Shown here piece by piece: positions 7,406-15,489 of a stretch of DNA of 64,000 bases. Made by a program: the position numbers and the translations under genes. The notes below the pieces were generated by a model, which saw nothing but the letters and a program-made list of their open reading frames with translations, was not told where the DNA came from and ran no database searches. Each line of letters opens with the position of its first letter. Positions within the stretch are counted from its first letter, which is position 1. Origin of the DNA: CAYPHJ01 sp964410485 (GTDB taxonomy: Bacteria > Desulfobacterota > Binatia > UBA9968); the NCBI GenBank assembly GCA_964410485.1, contig CAYPHJ010000002.1, positions 1 to 64,000 of the forward strand, read 5' to 3'.

Positions 7406-9508
7406 ATGGCTGCAACGGAGCTGGAAAGACTGCGCAATGTTGGAATGCTTGGACAGGGAGGCTCGGGAAAAACTTCACTGGCCGAGGCGATGTTGTTTAC
7501 AGCAGGGGCAACCCAGAGGCTGGGCAAAGTCCAGGACGGCACCTCCGTCTTTGATCACGAGCCTGAGGAGATCAATCATCTAACATCGATCTCAACCGCA
7601 TTTCACTCATTAGCGTGGAAGAAATACAACATTACTTTGATTGACTCGCCCGGTTATGCGGCATTCTTGGCGGATACTATAAATTGCATGCGTGCTTTCG
7701 GGGGCGCTGTCTTTGTGCTCAATCCTTCCGTCGGACTCCGAGTCGAATCAGAGCGCTTGTGGGAGAGAGCGGGCGCGCTCGGCATGAGCCGGCTTTTCTT
7801 CGTCAGCAAAATGGATCATGAACAGGGGGATGTGGAGGAACGTGTGAACCCTGTTCTCGAGACATTGGGAGCGAAGGGGGTGTACCTTCAAGTGCCCATC
7901 GGAGCGGAAGCAGGTTTTAAAGGCGTCGCGGACCTGCTTTTAATGAAGGCCTATCTGTATGAGGGGGACACAGGGAAGTTTGTGGAGTCGGAGATTCCGG
8001 CCGATTTGAACAGTGCGGTCCAGGAAATGCGGCAAAAGCTCGTGGAAGACGTGTCGGAGACTGACGACGCCTTACTGGAGAAATACCTCGATGGTAAAGA
8101 GTTGACCGTCGAGGAGTTGAAAAAGGCGCTTCGCGAGGGTGCCCGACAAGGGAGGCTCTATCCCATTCTGTATGGTTCAGCGACGCGGCAGATTGGTATC
8201 CAACAACTGTTGGACGCTATCGTTGATTATCTGCCTTCGCCATCAGATGAGCGTGAATGGCAAGGAAAGAACCCGCTGACGGAAGAGAGGGAAGCGCGGC
8301 GCCACGATCCGAGCGCGCCCTTTTCGGCTTATGTTTTCAAAACCATCATCGATCCGTTTGCCGGTAAGCTCTCGGTCATGCGTGTGGTGTCCGGTAAAAT
8401 TGCGCCGGATGCGAGTTGCTATGTGGCTAATAAACAGGTCAAAGAGAAGGTCGGCCACCTATTTCGTCTGGAAGGAAAGAAACAGGAACACGTGAAAGAG
8501 ATCGGGGCGGGAGATATCGCGGCCGCCGCGAAATTGAACGAAGTCTCCACGGGAGATACGCTTTGCGACGAGAAGGCGCCGATAGAATACGAGGGGCCTG
8601 TTCGGTTTGCGCCCATAATGTCGTTTGCGTTGGAGCCGAAGAGCAAAAAAGACGAAGACAAGCTACCCCAGGCTCTGCAACGAATGATGGAAGAAGACCC
8701 TACGATCGAAGTCCACCGAGACGAAGAAACGAGAGACTTTATTCTTTCCGGCATGGGCCAGCAGCATGTGGAGGTTCTCGTTGAAAAAGCAAAACGAAAA
8801 TATGGCTCCGAAGTCGTGCTCAAAGCGCCCAAAGTTCCATATAAAGAAACGATCAGGGCTGCCGCCAGCGCCCAGGGGAGGCTAAAGAAGCAGTCCGGGG
8901 GGCGCGGCCAATACGGTGATACCTGGCTCAAGATCGAGCCACTGCCGCATGGCAAAGGGTTCGAATTTGTTGACGAGATTGTGGGCGGGGCTATTCCACG
9001 AAACTACATCCCCGCAGTTGAAAAGGGTGTCAGGGAGGCGATGACCGGGGGCTATCTGGCCGGCTACCCCATGGTTGATGTGCGCGTCACTCTGTATGAT
9101 GGCTCCTACCATGATGTCGATTCGTCGGATATGGCCTTCAAAATCGCCGGCTCACTTGGGTTCAAAAATGCCGTGGAAAAGGCCAAACCGGTGCTCCTCG
9201 AACCTATTATGAATATGGAGATAACCGTTCCCGATGAAAGTATGGGAGACGTAATCGGCGATCTCAACAGCCGCCGGGGAAAGGTTCTCGGCATGGATAC
9301 CAATGGGCGCAACCAGGTCATCAAAGCTAAAGTGCCCATGTCGGAAGTTCTGAAATACGCGCCGGATCTTCGCGCACTGACCAGTGGGCGTGGCGAATTT
9401 CAACTCGAGTTTTCTCACTATGAGGAGCTGCCGCCCCATTTAACGGAAAAGGTGGTCAAAGAAGCCAAGGCACGCCAGGCGGCGGAGCAGACTGAACACA
9501 AAGCTTGA
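7406..9508 (+). CDS. Elongation factor G-like GTPase (FusA2/EF-G2 type)
   Basis: 700 residues with the full five-domain EF-G architecture but a divergent G domain. The P-loop is GQGGSGKT (about residues 16-23) instead of AHIDAGKT, G3 is DSPGYAAF instead of DTPGH, and G4 is SKMD instead of NKMD. These changes mark the EF-G-like paralog group found in many bacteria (for example mycobacterial FusA2), not the housekeeping EF-G. Domain IV carries GGRGQYGDTWLKIEPL, and the C terminus has RGKVLGMD and LTSGRGEFQLEFSHY. Members of this group lack a settled function; loss of the G3 histidine suggests altered GTP hydrolysis. The canonical fusA must lie elsewhere. It is 25 bp downstream of coaX with AGGAGG at 7387. 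Confidence 0.9.
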   Translation: MAATELERLRNVGMLGQGGSGKTSLAEAMLFTAGATQRLGKVQDGTSVFDHEPEEINHLTSISTAFHSLAWKKYNITLIDSPGYAAFLADTINCMRAFGGAVFVLNPSVGLRVESERLWERAGALGMSRLFFVSKMDHEQGDVEERVNPVLETLGAKGVYLQVPIGAEAGFKGVADLLLMKAYLYEGDTGKFVESEIPADLNSAVQEMRQKLVEDVSETDDALLEKYLDGKELTVEELKKALREGARQGRLYPILYGSATRQIGIQQLLDAIVDYLPSPSDEREWQGKNPLTEEREARRHDPSAPFSAYVFKTIIDPFAGKLSVMRVVSGKIAPDASCYVANKQVKEKVGHLFRLEGKKQEHVKEIGAGDIAAAAKLNEVSTGDTLCDEKAPIEYEGPVRFAPIMSFALEPKSKKDEDKLPQALQRMMEEDPTIEVHRDEETRDFILSGMGQQHVEVLVEKAKRKYGSEVVLKAPKVPYKETIRAAASAQGRLKKQSGGRGQYGDTWLKIEPLPHGKGFEFVDEIVGGAIPRNYIPAVEKGVREAMTGGYLAGYPMVDVRVTLYDGSYHDVDSSDMAFKIAGSLGFKNAVEKAKPVLLEPIMNMEITVPDESMGDVIGDLNSRRGKVLGMDTNGRNQVIKAKVPMSEVLKYAPDLRALTSGRGEFQLEFSHYEELPPHLTEKVVKEAKARQAAEQTEHKA

Positions 9509-9528
9509 TCATAGACCGAGGTTGTCCT

Positions 9529-9738
9529 ATGGAGCAGTCGTTTGATCAATTCAACGCAGCGTTGTTGTATTGCAATCAGTGCCGGCGGGCAATGCCGGTA
9601 AGAGAGCGTTTGCTGTTGATTCTGCCGGATGGGGAGCTGTATGACTACACCTGCCAAGGCTGCAACAGTTCTATTGGATCGAAGACCGAGCGCGTCAACA
9701 CCAGGCAAAAGTTAACGAGAACGAATCTCGGAGGATAG
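9529..9738 (+). CDS. Small zinc-ribbon protein
   Basis: 69 residues from the ATG at 9529, which has GAGG 8 nt upstream; an in-frame TTG at 9505 overlaps the previous stop and is less likely. Two cysteine pairs, CNQC near residue 15 and CQGC near residue 42, are 24 residues apart, the geometry of a treble-clef or zinc-ribbon fold. The C terminus is basic. It lies between the EF-G-like gene and an amidohydrolase gene in the same direction. No named family is recognised. Confidence 0.7.
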   Translation: MEQSFDQFNAALLYCNQCRRAMPVRERLLLILPDGELYDYTCQGCNSSIGSKTERVNTRQKLTRTNLGG

Positions 9739-9741
9739 TCC

Positions 9742-10770
9742 ATGGCTGTAATTGATGCCGATGCCCATGTGTTAGAGACAGAGCGGAGCTGGGCGTACAT
9801 GCTCGACTCGGAGCGAGCCTACAGGCCGCGTGTCGTGCCCACGCCGGACAACGATAGCTCGGGCGGTGAATCCTGGTTCGTGGACGGTACCTATATAGGC
9901 AAAGCGCGCAACGTTGGTCTTGAGACGCCCAGAGAGTCCAGAGAGATGGACGATATCCAGGCGCGGCTGAAGCATATGGATGAATTGGAAGTGGACGTGC
10001 AGGTCCTCTACCCGACGATCTTCTTGCGCCCCTTCACCCGCAAGCCGGCAGTCGAGCTCGCCCTGACACGGAGCTACAATCGTTGGCTCATCGATATCTG
10101 GAAATCGGCCCCGCGTCGCTTGCGGTGGGTAGCCGTTCTGCCATTGTTGTCGATGGAGAAAGCACTGGAGGAAGCTCGCTTTGCACGGGAAAACGGCGCG
10201 TGCGGCATCTTCATGCGGGGTCTGGAGGGGGACAAGCGTCTTAGTGATCCCCATTTTTTTCCGCTATATGAAGAAGCGGCGCGCCTCGACATACCGATCT
10301 GCGTCCATTCAGCCACGGGAAGTTTTGCGCTGCACGATTTTTTTGCCAACGAGTGCGGGTTTGCAAAATTCAAGCTGGCCGTGGTGGCTTCTTTCCACGA
10401 TCTCCTCTTCAGTAAAGTTCCGTCCAAATTTCCCAGGACGCGTTTTGCTTTCATCGAAGTCAGCTCGCAGTGGGTTCCCTACGCGCTCCACGATTTTTTT
10501 CGGCGCTTCCAGCGTCGCGGTGAGACGGTGGAACAGAAGAACGTGCTGCGCGACAACCGGATCTACGTCGCATGCCAGACCGATGATGATCTTTCATACG
10601 TGCTCGGGTATTCGGGAGAGGATCAGCTGGTGATCGGCACGGATTACGGCCACAACGACACGTCTTCGGAAATCACCGCACTGCGCAAGCTCAAAGAAGA
10701 TGGGTCGGTCGCGCCGCGAGTGGTTCAAAAGATCCTGGATGACAACGCAAGGCGATTGTACGCGATTTAA
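9742..10770 (+). CDS. Amidohydrolase-2 family metal-dependent hydrolase
   Basis: 342 residues, a TIM-barrel protein of the ACMSD-like amidohydrolase-2 family. The first metal motif reads DADAHV where many members have HxH; the second conserved histidine is ICVHSATG near residue 190, and the C-terminal GTDYGHND supplies the active-site aspartate. Such enzymes decarboxylate or hydrolyse aromatic or cyclic acids. The substrate cannot be told from sequence. SD GGAGG precedes the ATG closely. A second, divergent member follows at 10917. Confidence 0.85.
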   Translation: MAVIDADAHVLETERSWAYMLDSERAYRPRVVPTPDNDSSGGESWFVDGTYIGKARNVGLETPRESREMDDIQARLKHMDELEVDVQVLYPTIFLRPFTRKPAVELALTRSYNRWLIDIWKSAPRRLRWVAVLPLLSMEKALEEARFARENGACGIFMRGLEGDKRLSDPHFFPLYEEAARLDIPICVHSATGSFALHDFFANECGFAKFKLAVVASFHDLLFSKVPSKFPRTRFAFIEVSSQWVPYALHDFFRRFQRRGETVEQKNVLRDNRIYVACQTDDDLSYVLGYSGEDQLVIGTDYGHNDTSSEITALRKLKEDGSVAPRVVQKILDDNARRLYAI

Positions 10771-10774
10771 GAAG

Positions 10775-10830
10775 AGTTCAAGACGTTCCAATCGTTCAAG
10801 CTGTTCAAGACGGTTGGAACCGCTTGTGAC
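10775..10830. repeat. GTTCAAG-type short direct and inverted repeats
   Basis: The intergenic tract repeats GTTCAAGA/GTTCAAGC three times, flanked by GTTCCAAT and GGTTGGAAC in opposite orientation. Related GTTCAA/TTGAAC tracts occur at 55931 and 62125. It looks like a member of a dispersed intergenic family and not a CRISPR array. Confidence 0.6.
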
Positions 10831-10916
10831 GCACAACCGGTTACAAACAGGCCCTTCTGAGATCTGACATGTGTAATTTGAAATGTTGAGCGCAGCGAAG
10901 CAGAGGTGGTGTTCTA

Positions 10917-11942
10917 ATGGTGATAGACTTTCAGGCGCACGTATTTCCCGAAACATATATTGACGAGATGAAACGCCTGGACGGCGCAGTGGTTCTGGAA
11001 CCGCCCGATCCGCACAGCGGCATGCAGTATTTTTACGACAAGAAGCTCGGGTGCCGCATCAATACGGCGACCTTTCAGGGACGCGACCTGGAGCGTCGCA
11101 TCGAACATATGGACCGGCTCGGCATCGATGTGCACGTGCTGACGATTCCTGCGCCGGGGGCGGATCGATTCGACGGTCAAGATGCCGTTCGGATTGCGCA
11201 AACGGCCAATAACGCCATCGCCAGCATCTGCCGTAAGCATCCGCAACGTTTCGTCGGGTTTTTCACGCTGCCAACCGCCTCCGTAGAGGCCTCTTTGGAG
11301 GAGCTGGAACGAGCAGTCAATGAATTGGGTTTGAAAGGATTTGGTTGTTTTTCGAATCTTAACGGCCAAGGGCTGGACCGCGAAGGGCTATTTCCGATCT
11401 ATGAGCGATTGGCCAAGCACAAGTTGCCGGTCTATATCCATCCCACCGCGCCGCTCGCCAGCGAAGCGACACGGATCGACATCATGCCGACTTTGATCTT
11501 CGGCTGGGCATTTGACAGTACGGTAGCCATGACGCGATTGGTTTACGGTAGAGTCCTGGAGCGATTTCCCGAAATCAACTTCGTTGTCGCCGATGTCGGT
11601 GGCGTGCTCGCCTTCTTTGCCCAACGCGCGGCCAATATCTATACCGGGCGTACCGAAGAAATCCGCCAGCGCTACGGTCTCAAGGAGAATCCGCTAGATT
11701 CGTTCAAACGGTTTTTCGTCGATACCGCCGACCATCCTTCGTCAACCTTGCGCTGTGTAAAGGAGTTCTTCGGCGTAGAGCGGCTTGTGCTGGGCACAAA
11801 CTATCCCTACGGACCAGAGGAGGGCTGTGTGCTGGTGAAAAACAGTTTGAAAGCAATTGAGGAGCTGGGCTTGAATCAGGAAGAAAGAAACAAGATCCTG
11901 GGCGGCAACGCAGCCGAGATTCTTGGGTTGGGAGGGTCATGA
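10917..11942 (+). CDS. Amidohydrolase-2 family metal-dependent hydrolase (second copy)
   Basis: 341 residues, related in fold to the product of 9742 but not close to it. The N terminus MVIDFQAHVFPE supplies the first metal site (QAH). YIHPTAPL near residue 175 holds the barrel histidine, and VLGTNYPYGPE near residue 295 replaces the usual GTD segment with GTN. An aminocarboxymuconate-semialdehyde-decarboxylase-like role is possible but unproven. The SD AGGTGG lies 8 nt upstream. The stop overlaps the start of the next gene by 4 bp (ATGA), so the two are translationally coupled and probably act on one substrate series. Confidence 0.85.
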   Translation: MVIDFQAHVFPETYIDEMKRLDGAVVLEPPDPHSGMQYFYDKKLGCRINTATFQGRDLERRIEHMDRLGIDVHVLTIPAPGADRFDGQDAVRIAQTANNAIASICRKHPQRFVGFFTLPTASVEASLEELERAVNELGLKGFGCFSNLNGQGLDREGLFPIYERLAKHKLPVYIHPTAPLASEATRIDIMPTLIFGWAFDSTVAMTRLVYGRVLERFPEINFVVADVGGVLAFFAQRAANIYTGRTEEIRQRYGLKENPLDSFKRFFVDTADHPSSTLRCVKEFFGVERLVLGTNYPYGPEEGCVLVKNSLKAIEELGLNQEERNKILGGNAAEILGLGGS

Positions 11943-13540
11943 ATTTCGTCAAATCAGCAAGACCGGTAGTGATGGGCGACAGAGGAATGGTCTCGGCGGG
12001 CCACTATCTTGGCGCTGTTGCAGGCGTGAAAGCATTGCAGGATGGCGGCAATGCGGTGGACGCGGCCCTGGCAGCGGCATTTGTCATGGCGGTCGTTAAA
12101 CCGGAATCGTGCGGGCCCGGCGGCGATCTCTTTGCGCTGGTCTACATCAACAAAACCGGCAAGGTCGAAGCGATCAATGCCAGTGGTCCTGCACCAGGTA
12201 AGGCAACGATCGAGTACTTCCGTGACAGGGGCTTGAGCCGCATACCCACGTCGGGGCCTCTCAGCGTTGCGGTTCCCGGCGCCGTTGATGGCTGGCTCGA
12301 ACTGCACAAAAAGTACGGGACGCTGGATCTCAAGCGCCTCACAGCCGAGGCGATCCATTGCGCGCGTCATGGATTTCCGCTCCACCTCGAACTGGCGGAA
12401 GCGATCGAAGAATTCAGTCCCGAGTTTCCCTCGATCGAGCGCGTCTTTCGCCGACCTTTGGGCGCGGTGAGGCCCGGCAAGTTGGTGGCGCAACCAGGCT
12501 TGGCGGACGTCTTCGAGAACATGGCCGACAAGGGACGGCAGGGGTTCTATAGCGGCAAAACAGCCGAAACGATTTGCCAGGCTCTGGCAAGCGAAGGTGG
12601 AATCCTCGCGATCGACGATTTGGAGGGAAATGTCGCGCGCTGGCTGGAGCCGCTCAACTCACTTTACCGAGGGTATGTGGTCTACGAGCAGCCGCCTGTA
12701 TCTCAGGGTTTTATGGTTTTGGAGATGCTCAACATCGTAGAAGGCTGGCCATTAAAGAACCTCGACATGTCGCGTGCCGATGTTATCCACTGTCAAATCG
12801 GCGCCAAGAAGCTCGCCTTCGAAGACCGGATACGCTACCTCGAAGATCCTGATTTCGGCGATCCGAAGATTGCCATGCTGACCTCCAAGGAATATGCGGC
12901 AAAGAGACGCGCGCTGATCGATGATCAGGGGTGGCAACCACAGCCGACTCAGGCCGCTCTGGGTGGAGATACCACCTATCTCTGCGCGACCGATCGAGAG
13001 GGTAACGCGGTATCGCTGATCCAGAGCATCTTTGCCCCGTTCGGATCGCGCGTCATTGCCGGAGATACCGGAGTGATTATGAACAACCGGCTCTGCAGCT
13101 TTGGCCTGGATCCCGGTAATGCCAACTCGCTCAAACCGGGGAAGCGGCCTGCCCACACGTTAAATACTTACATGGTCTTCAAAGATGGCCGTTTTTTTGC
13201 GGTCGGCGGCAGCCCTGGAGCCGATGATCAACCACAGACCAACCTCCAGGTACTTCACAATCTCCTCGACTTGGACATGGATCCTCAAGCAGCAGTTGAG
13301 GCGCCGCGTTGGAGCCATCTGCCAGGGACGCCGCCACGCGATCAGGAGCCTGAGCAATTGCGCGTGGAGGCGGGTTTTGACGCTCGGGTGGTGGAGGAGT
13401 TGCGTGAGAAGGGGCACAAAGTCTCCCTTGTCGATCGATGGTCCTTCGGCAGCGCCAAGCTCATTGTGCTCGAACCCGAGAGCGGCACCTGGATGGGGGG
13501 CGCCGATTCCCGGCGCGAGGGCTATGCGCTCGGCTGGTAA
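11939..13540 (+). CDS. Gamma-glutamyltransferase-family N-terminal-nucleophile hydrolase
   Basis: 533 residues of the GGT family. The large-subunit segment GGNAVDAALAAAF is near residue 37, and the self-cleavage site is GDTTYLCATD with the nucleophilic Thr near residue 344, leaving a small subunit of about 190 residues. No signal peptide is present, so it is probably cytoplasmic, unlike classical periplasmic GGT. Cytoplasmic members include HpxW-type oxamate amidohydrolases and cephalosporin-acylase-like enzymes, so a specific amide hydrolase acting after the coupled amidohydrolase is as likely as glutathione breakdown. Coupled by a 4-bp overlap to the upstream gene. Confidence 0.88.
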   Translation: MNFVKSARPVVMGDRGMVSAGHYLGAVAGVKALQDGGNAVDAALAAAFVMAVVKPESCGPGGDLFALVYINKTGKVEAINASGPAPGKATIEYFRDRGLSRIPTSGPLSVAVPGAVDGWLELHKKYGTLDLKRLTAEAIHCARHGFPLHLELAEAIEEFSPEFPSIERVFRRPLGAVRPGKLVAQPGLADVFENMADKGRQGFYSGKTAETICQALASEGGILAIDDLEGNVARWLEPLNSLYRGYVVYEQPPVSQGFMVLEMLNIVEGWPLKNLDMSRADVIHCQIGAKKLAFEDRIRYLEDPDFGDPKIAMLTSKEYAAKRRALIDDQGWQPQPTQAALGGDTTYLCATDREGNAVSLIQSIFAPFGSRVIAGDTGVIMNNRLCSFGLDPGNANSLKPGKRPAHTLNTYMVFKDGRFFAVGGSPGADDQPQTNLQVLHNLLDLDMDPQAAVEAPRWSHLPGTPPRDQEPEQLRVEAGFDARVVEELREKGHKVSLVDRWSFGSAKLIVLEPESGTWMGGADSRREGYALGW

Positions 13541-13550
13541 GCGCTGTCGC

Positions 13551-13580
13551 GCTCGACGACCGAAGACCGACGCCGCCGCT
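13551..13580. repeat. GACGACCGA-type repeat tract
   Basis: The tract CGACGACCGAAGACCGACGCC resembles the repeat-like tract found inside the lhr helicase gene near 42970. Apparently a fragment of a dispersed element. Confidence 0.45.
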
Positions 13581-13641
13581 CGGATCATGGTACGGAAAAT
13601 TAGGACGATTCTCTTCTAGGATGTTGTCGGAGCATTTTGTT

Positions 13642-13661
13642 GGCACCGCCGGTGCCGTTTT
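13642..13661 (+). terminator. Possible intrinsic terminator after the GGT-family gene
   Basis: GGCACC-GCC-GGTGCC forms a six-base-pair GC-rich hairpin (13642-13656), followed by GTTTTG. It lies 100 bp after the stop at 13540. The stem is short and the T run is only four. Confidence 0.45.
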
Positions 13662-13689
13662 GTCATTCTCGCGCAGGCGGGAATCCAGA
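13661..13689. repeat. TCATTC...GGAATCCAG palindromic repeat
   Basis: TGTCATTCTCGCGCAGG followed by CGGGAATCCAGA is a form of the widespread palindromic intergenic repeat with consensus GTCATTCCCG...CGGGAATCCAG. The same kind of palindrome is nested inside the rlmN insert at 31971-32000. Confidence 0.65.
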
Positions 13690-13799
13690 TTTTCCGCGTC
13701 TCTCCTGGATCGGGGCTCTCGCGTGCGTCCGCCCGCTCGGCTGGATGACCCTGAACGTATAGCAACGAACCACTAGATAGGACGCACGCCGTATCGCCA

Positions 13800-14855
13800 A
13801 TGAATGTTAGCCTGTTCACGGAGATTCAGTGCCCGGACGGCTCGTCTCCCGCACTGCGTCTGAGCGAATTTCTCGAGCAAGCGGTGCTTGCCGATACTCT
13901 TGGCTACCGCGGCTTTTGGATTGCGGAGATTCATTGCCAACCGCGCTTTTCGCTTCTCTCCGCGCCTTATGTTGTGCTGGGCGCCGCATCGCAAAAGACG
14001 CGCCGCTTACGCCTGGGCGTGGCGGTTAACACGTTGCCGGTTCATCACCCGGTTCAATTGGCAGAAGAGGCGGCGCTGCTCGATGTCTTGAGCGGCGGGC
14101 GCATGGACTTTGCGGCCGGTGGTGGCCATCCGCACAGTCGCGTGTACGAATGTTTCGACATCAATCACAAGAGTACGCATGAGATGATGGAAGAAAGCCT
14201 GACGATCATCGGCAAAGCATGGCGTGAGGAAACTCTTACGTTTGCCGGCAGGTTTTATAATATTCCCGAGGTGGTGGTGAATCCAAAACCGGTGCAGAAC
14301 CCGCCGCCGCCATTTCATATGGCGACCAGTTCGCTCGAGGGCGTGGAGGTCGGCGCGCGGCTGGGGCTTAATTTACTGTTGCCGATCCACACCCGCACAC
14401 CCGAGCAAGTAAAGCAATTTGCCGGGGCCTATTGGAAGGGCCTGGAACAACACGGCCACCCTCGAGCGCGCCATGACTTGGGTTTACTAGTGCCTGTGCA
14501 TCTCGCAAAAAAGTTGTCTGAAGCCAGACGCCGAGCCGAGGGTGGGATGATGAGCTACTTTAAAATCATTGCCGACATGCGTGCAAATTATATCGAATGG
14601 TTGGCCCGTCGCGGCGAAGCGCTGCCTGCGCGGCTTGGCCGGAGCGGAGCGGGGCTGCCAGTAAGTTATCAAACGGTATGTGCCGATCATGCGGTGATCG
14701 GCGATTCGGAGTTCGCGCGCGAGGCGCTGCAAGAACTGGCCGCAAGAACTGGAGCGGGCCACTTCATTGTTTGGATGAACATGGGTAACATGCCGCATGC
14801 GTTGATCATGGAATCGATGCGCCAGTTTGTCGAAGAAGTCATGCCACACTTATAA
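13800..14855 (+). CDS. Luciferase-like (LLM class) flavin-dependent monooxygenase
   Basis: 351 residues with the bacterial-luciferase TIM barrel: GFWIAEIH for the N-terminal strand, LRLGVAVNTLPVHHPVQLAEEAALLDVLSGGR-type core near residues 70-100 and GHFIVWMNMGNMPHALIMES near the end. These enzymes use reduced FMN and oxygen to oxidise small organic substrates. The substrate is unknown. It lies in a run of catabolic-looking genes, separated on both sides by repeat-rich spacers. Confidence 0.9.
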   Translation: MNVSLFTEIQCPDGSSPALRLSEFLEQAVLADTLGYRGFWIAEIHCQPRFSLLSAPYVVLGAASQKTRRLRLGVAVNTLPVHHPVQLAEEAALLDVLSGGRMDFAAGGGHPHSRVYECFDINHKSTHEMMEESLTIIGKAWREETLTFAGRFYNIPEVVVNPKPVQNPPPPFHMATSSLEGVEVGARLGLNLLLPIHTRTPEQVKQFAGAYWKGLEQHGHPRARHDLGLLVPVHLAKKLSEARRRAEGGMMSYFKIIADMRANYIEWLARRGEALPARLGRSGAGLPVSYQTVCADHAVIGDSEFAREALQELAARTGAGHFIVWMNMGNMPHALIMESMRQFVEEVMPHL

Positions 14856-14858
14856 CAC

Positions 14859-14934
14859 GGAGTAATGGAAGTATTGGAGTATTGCTTTAAAGCCCAGCAC
14901 CCATTACTCCATCACTCCAATACTCCATTACTCC
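14859..14934. repeat. GGAGTATTGG/CCAATACTCC inverted repeat
   Basis: GGAGTAATGG at 14859 and CCATTACTCC at 14925-14934 are perfect inverted arms, with further internal copies of GTATTGGAG and CTCCAATAC. A half copy of the same family is at 15322-15356 on the other side of the next gene. Confidence 0.75.
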
Positions 14935-14958
14935 CTAAATACTTGGAGGCGTTAGACC

Positions 14959-15312
14959 ATGGAAGAGTTAACCGAACAGAGATGTGAAGCCTGTCGTGTC
15001 GGCGCGCCGGCTGTGAGCGACGAAGAGAGAAAGCAACTGCAGCCGCAAGTCCCCGAGTGGCAGATCATCAACGAGGATGGTATTCCCAAACTCGACCGAT
15101 CCTTTCGCTTCAAAAATTTCCGGGACGCCATTGCATTCACGGATGAAGTCGCAGCAGCGGCGGAAGTGGAAGGGCACCATCCGCGCATCACTACCGAATG
15201 GGGCAAGGTCGCTGTTACCTGGTGGACACACAAGATCCGCAATCTACACAAGAATGATTTCATTATGGCGGCAAAGACCGATCGGCTGTATCACAAATAT
15301 TCGCAGAACTAG
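14959..15312 (+). CDS. phhB: 4a-hydroxytetrahydrobiopterin dehydratase
   Basis: 117 residues, typical PCD length. The signature EVEGHHPRITTEWGKV (about residues 70-85) contains the catalytic histidine pair, and VTWWTHKI completes the strand. It removes water from 4a-carbinolamine pterin, recycling the cofactor of aromatic amino acid hydroxylases; many bacterial copies also serve molybdopterin or other pterin pathways. No phenylalanine hydroxylase is in the window. The N-terminal CEAC pair is seen in several family members. SD GGAGG is about 10 nt upstream. Confidence 0.93.
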   Translation: MEELTEQRCEACRVGAPAVSDEERKQLQPQVPEWQIINEDGIPKLDRSFRFKNFRDAIAFTDEVAAAAEVEGHHPRITTEWGKVAVTWWTHKIRNLHKNDFIMAAKTDRLYHKYSQN

Positions 15313-15321
15313 CCGAAGAGA

Positions 15322-15356
15322 CGGAGTGTTGGAGTCATGGAGTCCTGGAGTATTGG
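15322..15356. repeat. GGAGT-type half repeat
   Basis: GGAGTGTTGGAGTCATGG followed by AGTCCTGGAGTATTGG repeats the GGAGT(N)TTGG unit four times, matching one arm of the inverted repeat at 14859-14934. No opposite arm is seen. Confidence 0.55.
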
Positions 15357-15489
15357 TCTAAACGCCATCGCTCCGAGGTCGTGTCTTCGCGCGCAGCGAA
15401 GCACCTGCTTTGGTCTTGGGTATTTCCTCGCCCTGTGGGGGGGTGAGGGCAGAAAGGGTGACAGAAGAGAATTTGTCAAGGAGGGTTAC

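Noticed and set aside
10775..10830. Possible CRISPR-like direct repeats
   Set aside because: The units are only 7-8 bp, are not evenly spaced and have no spacer-like unique sequence; no cas gene is in the window.
15337..15489. N-terminal extension of the Bug-type binding protein
   Set aside because: It is encoded by repeat DNA and has no ribosome site, whereas the ATG at 15490 has AAGGAGG and begins a signal peptide.
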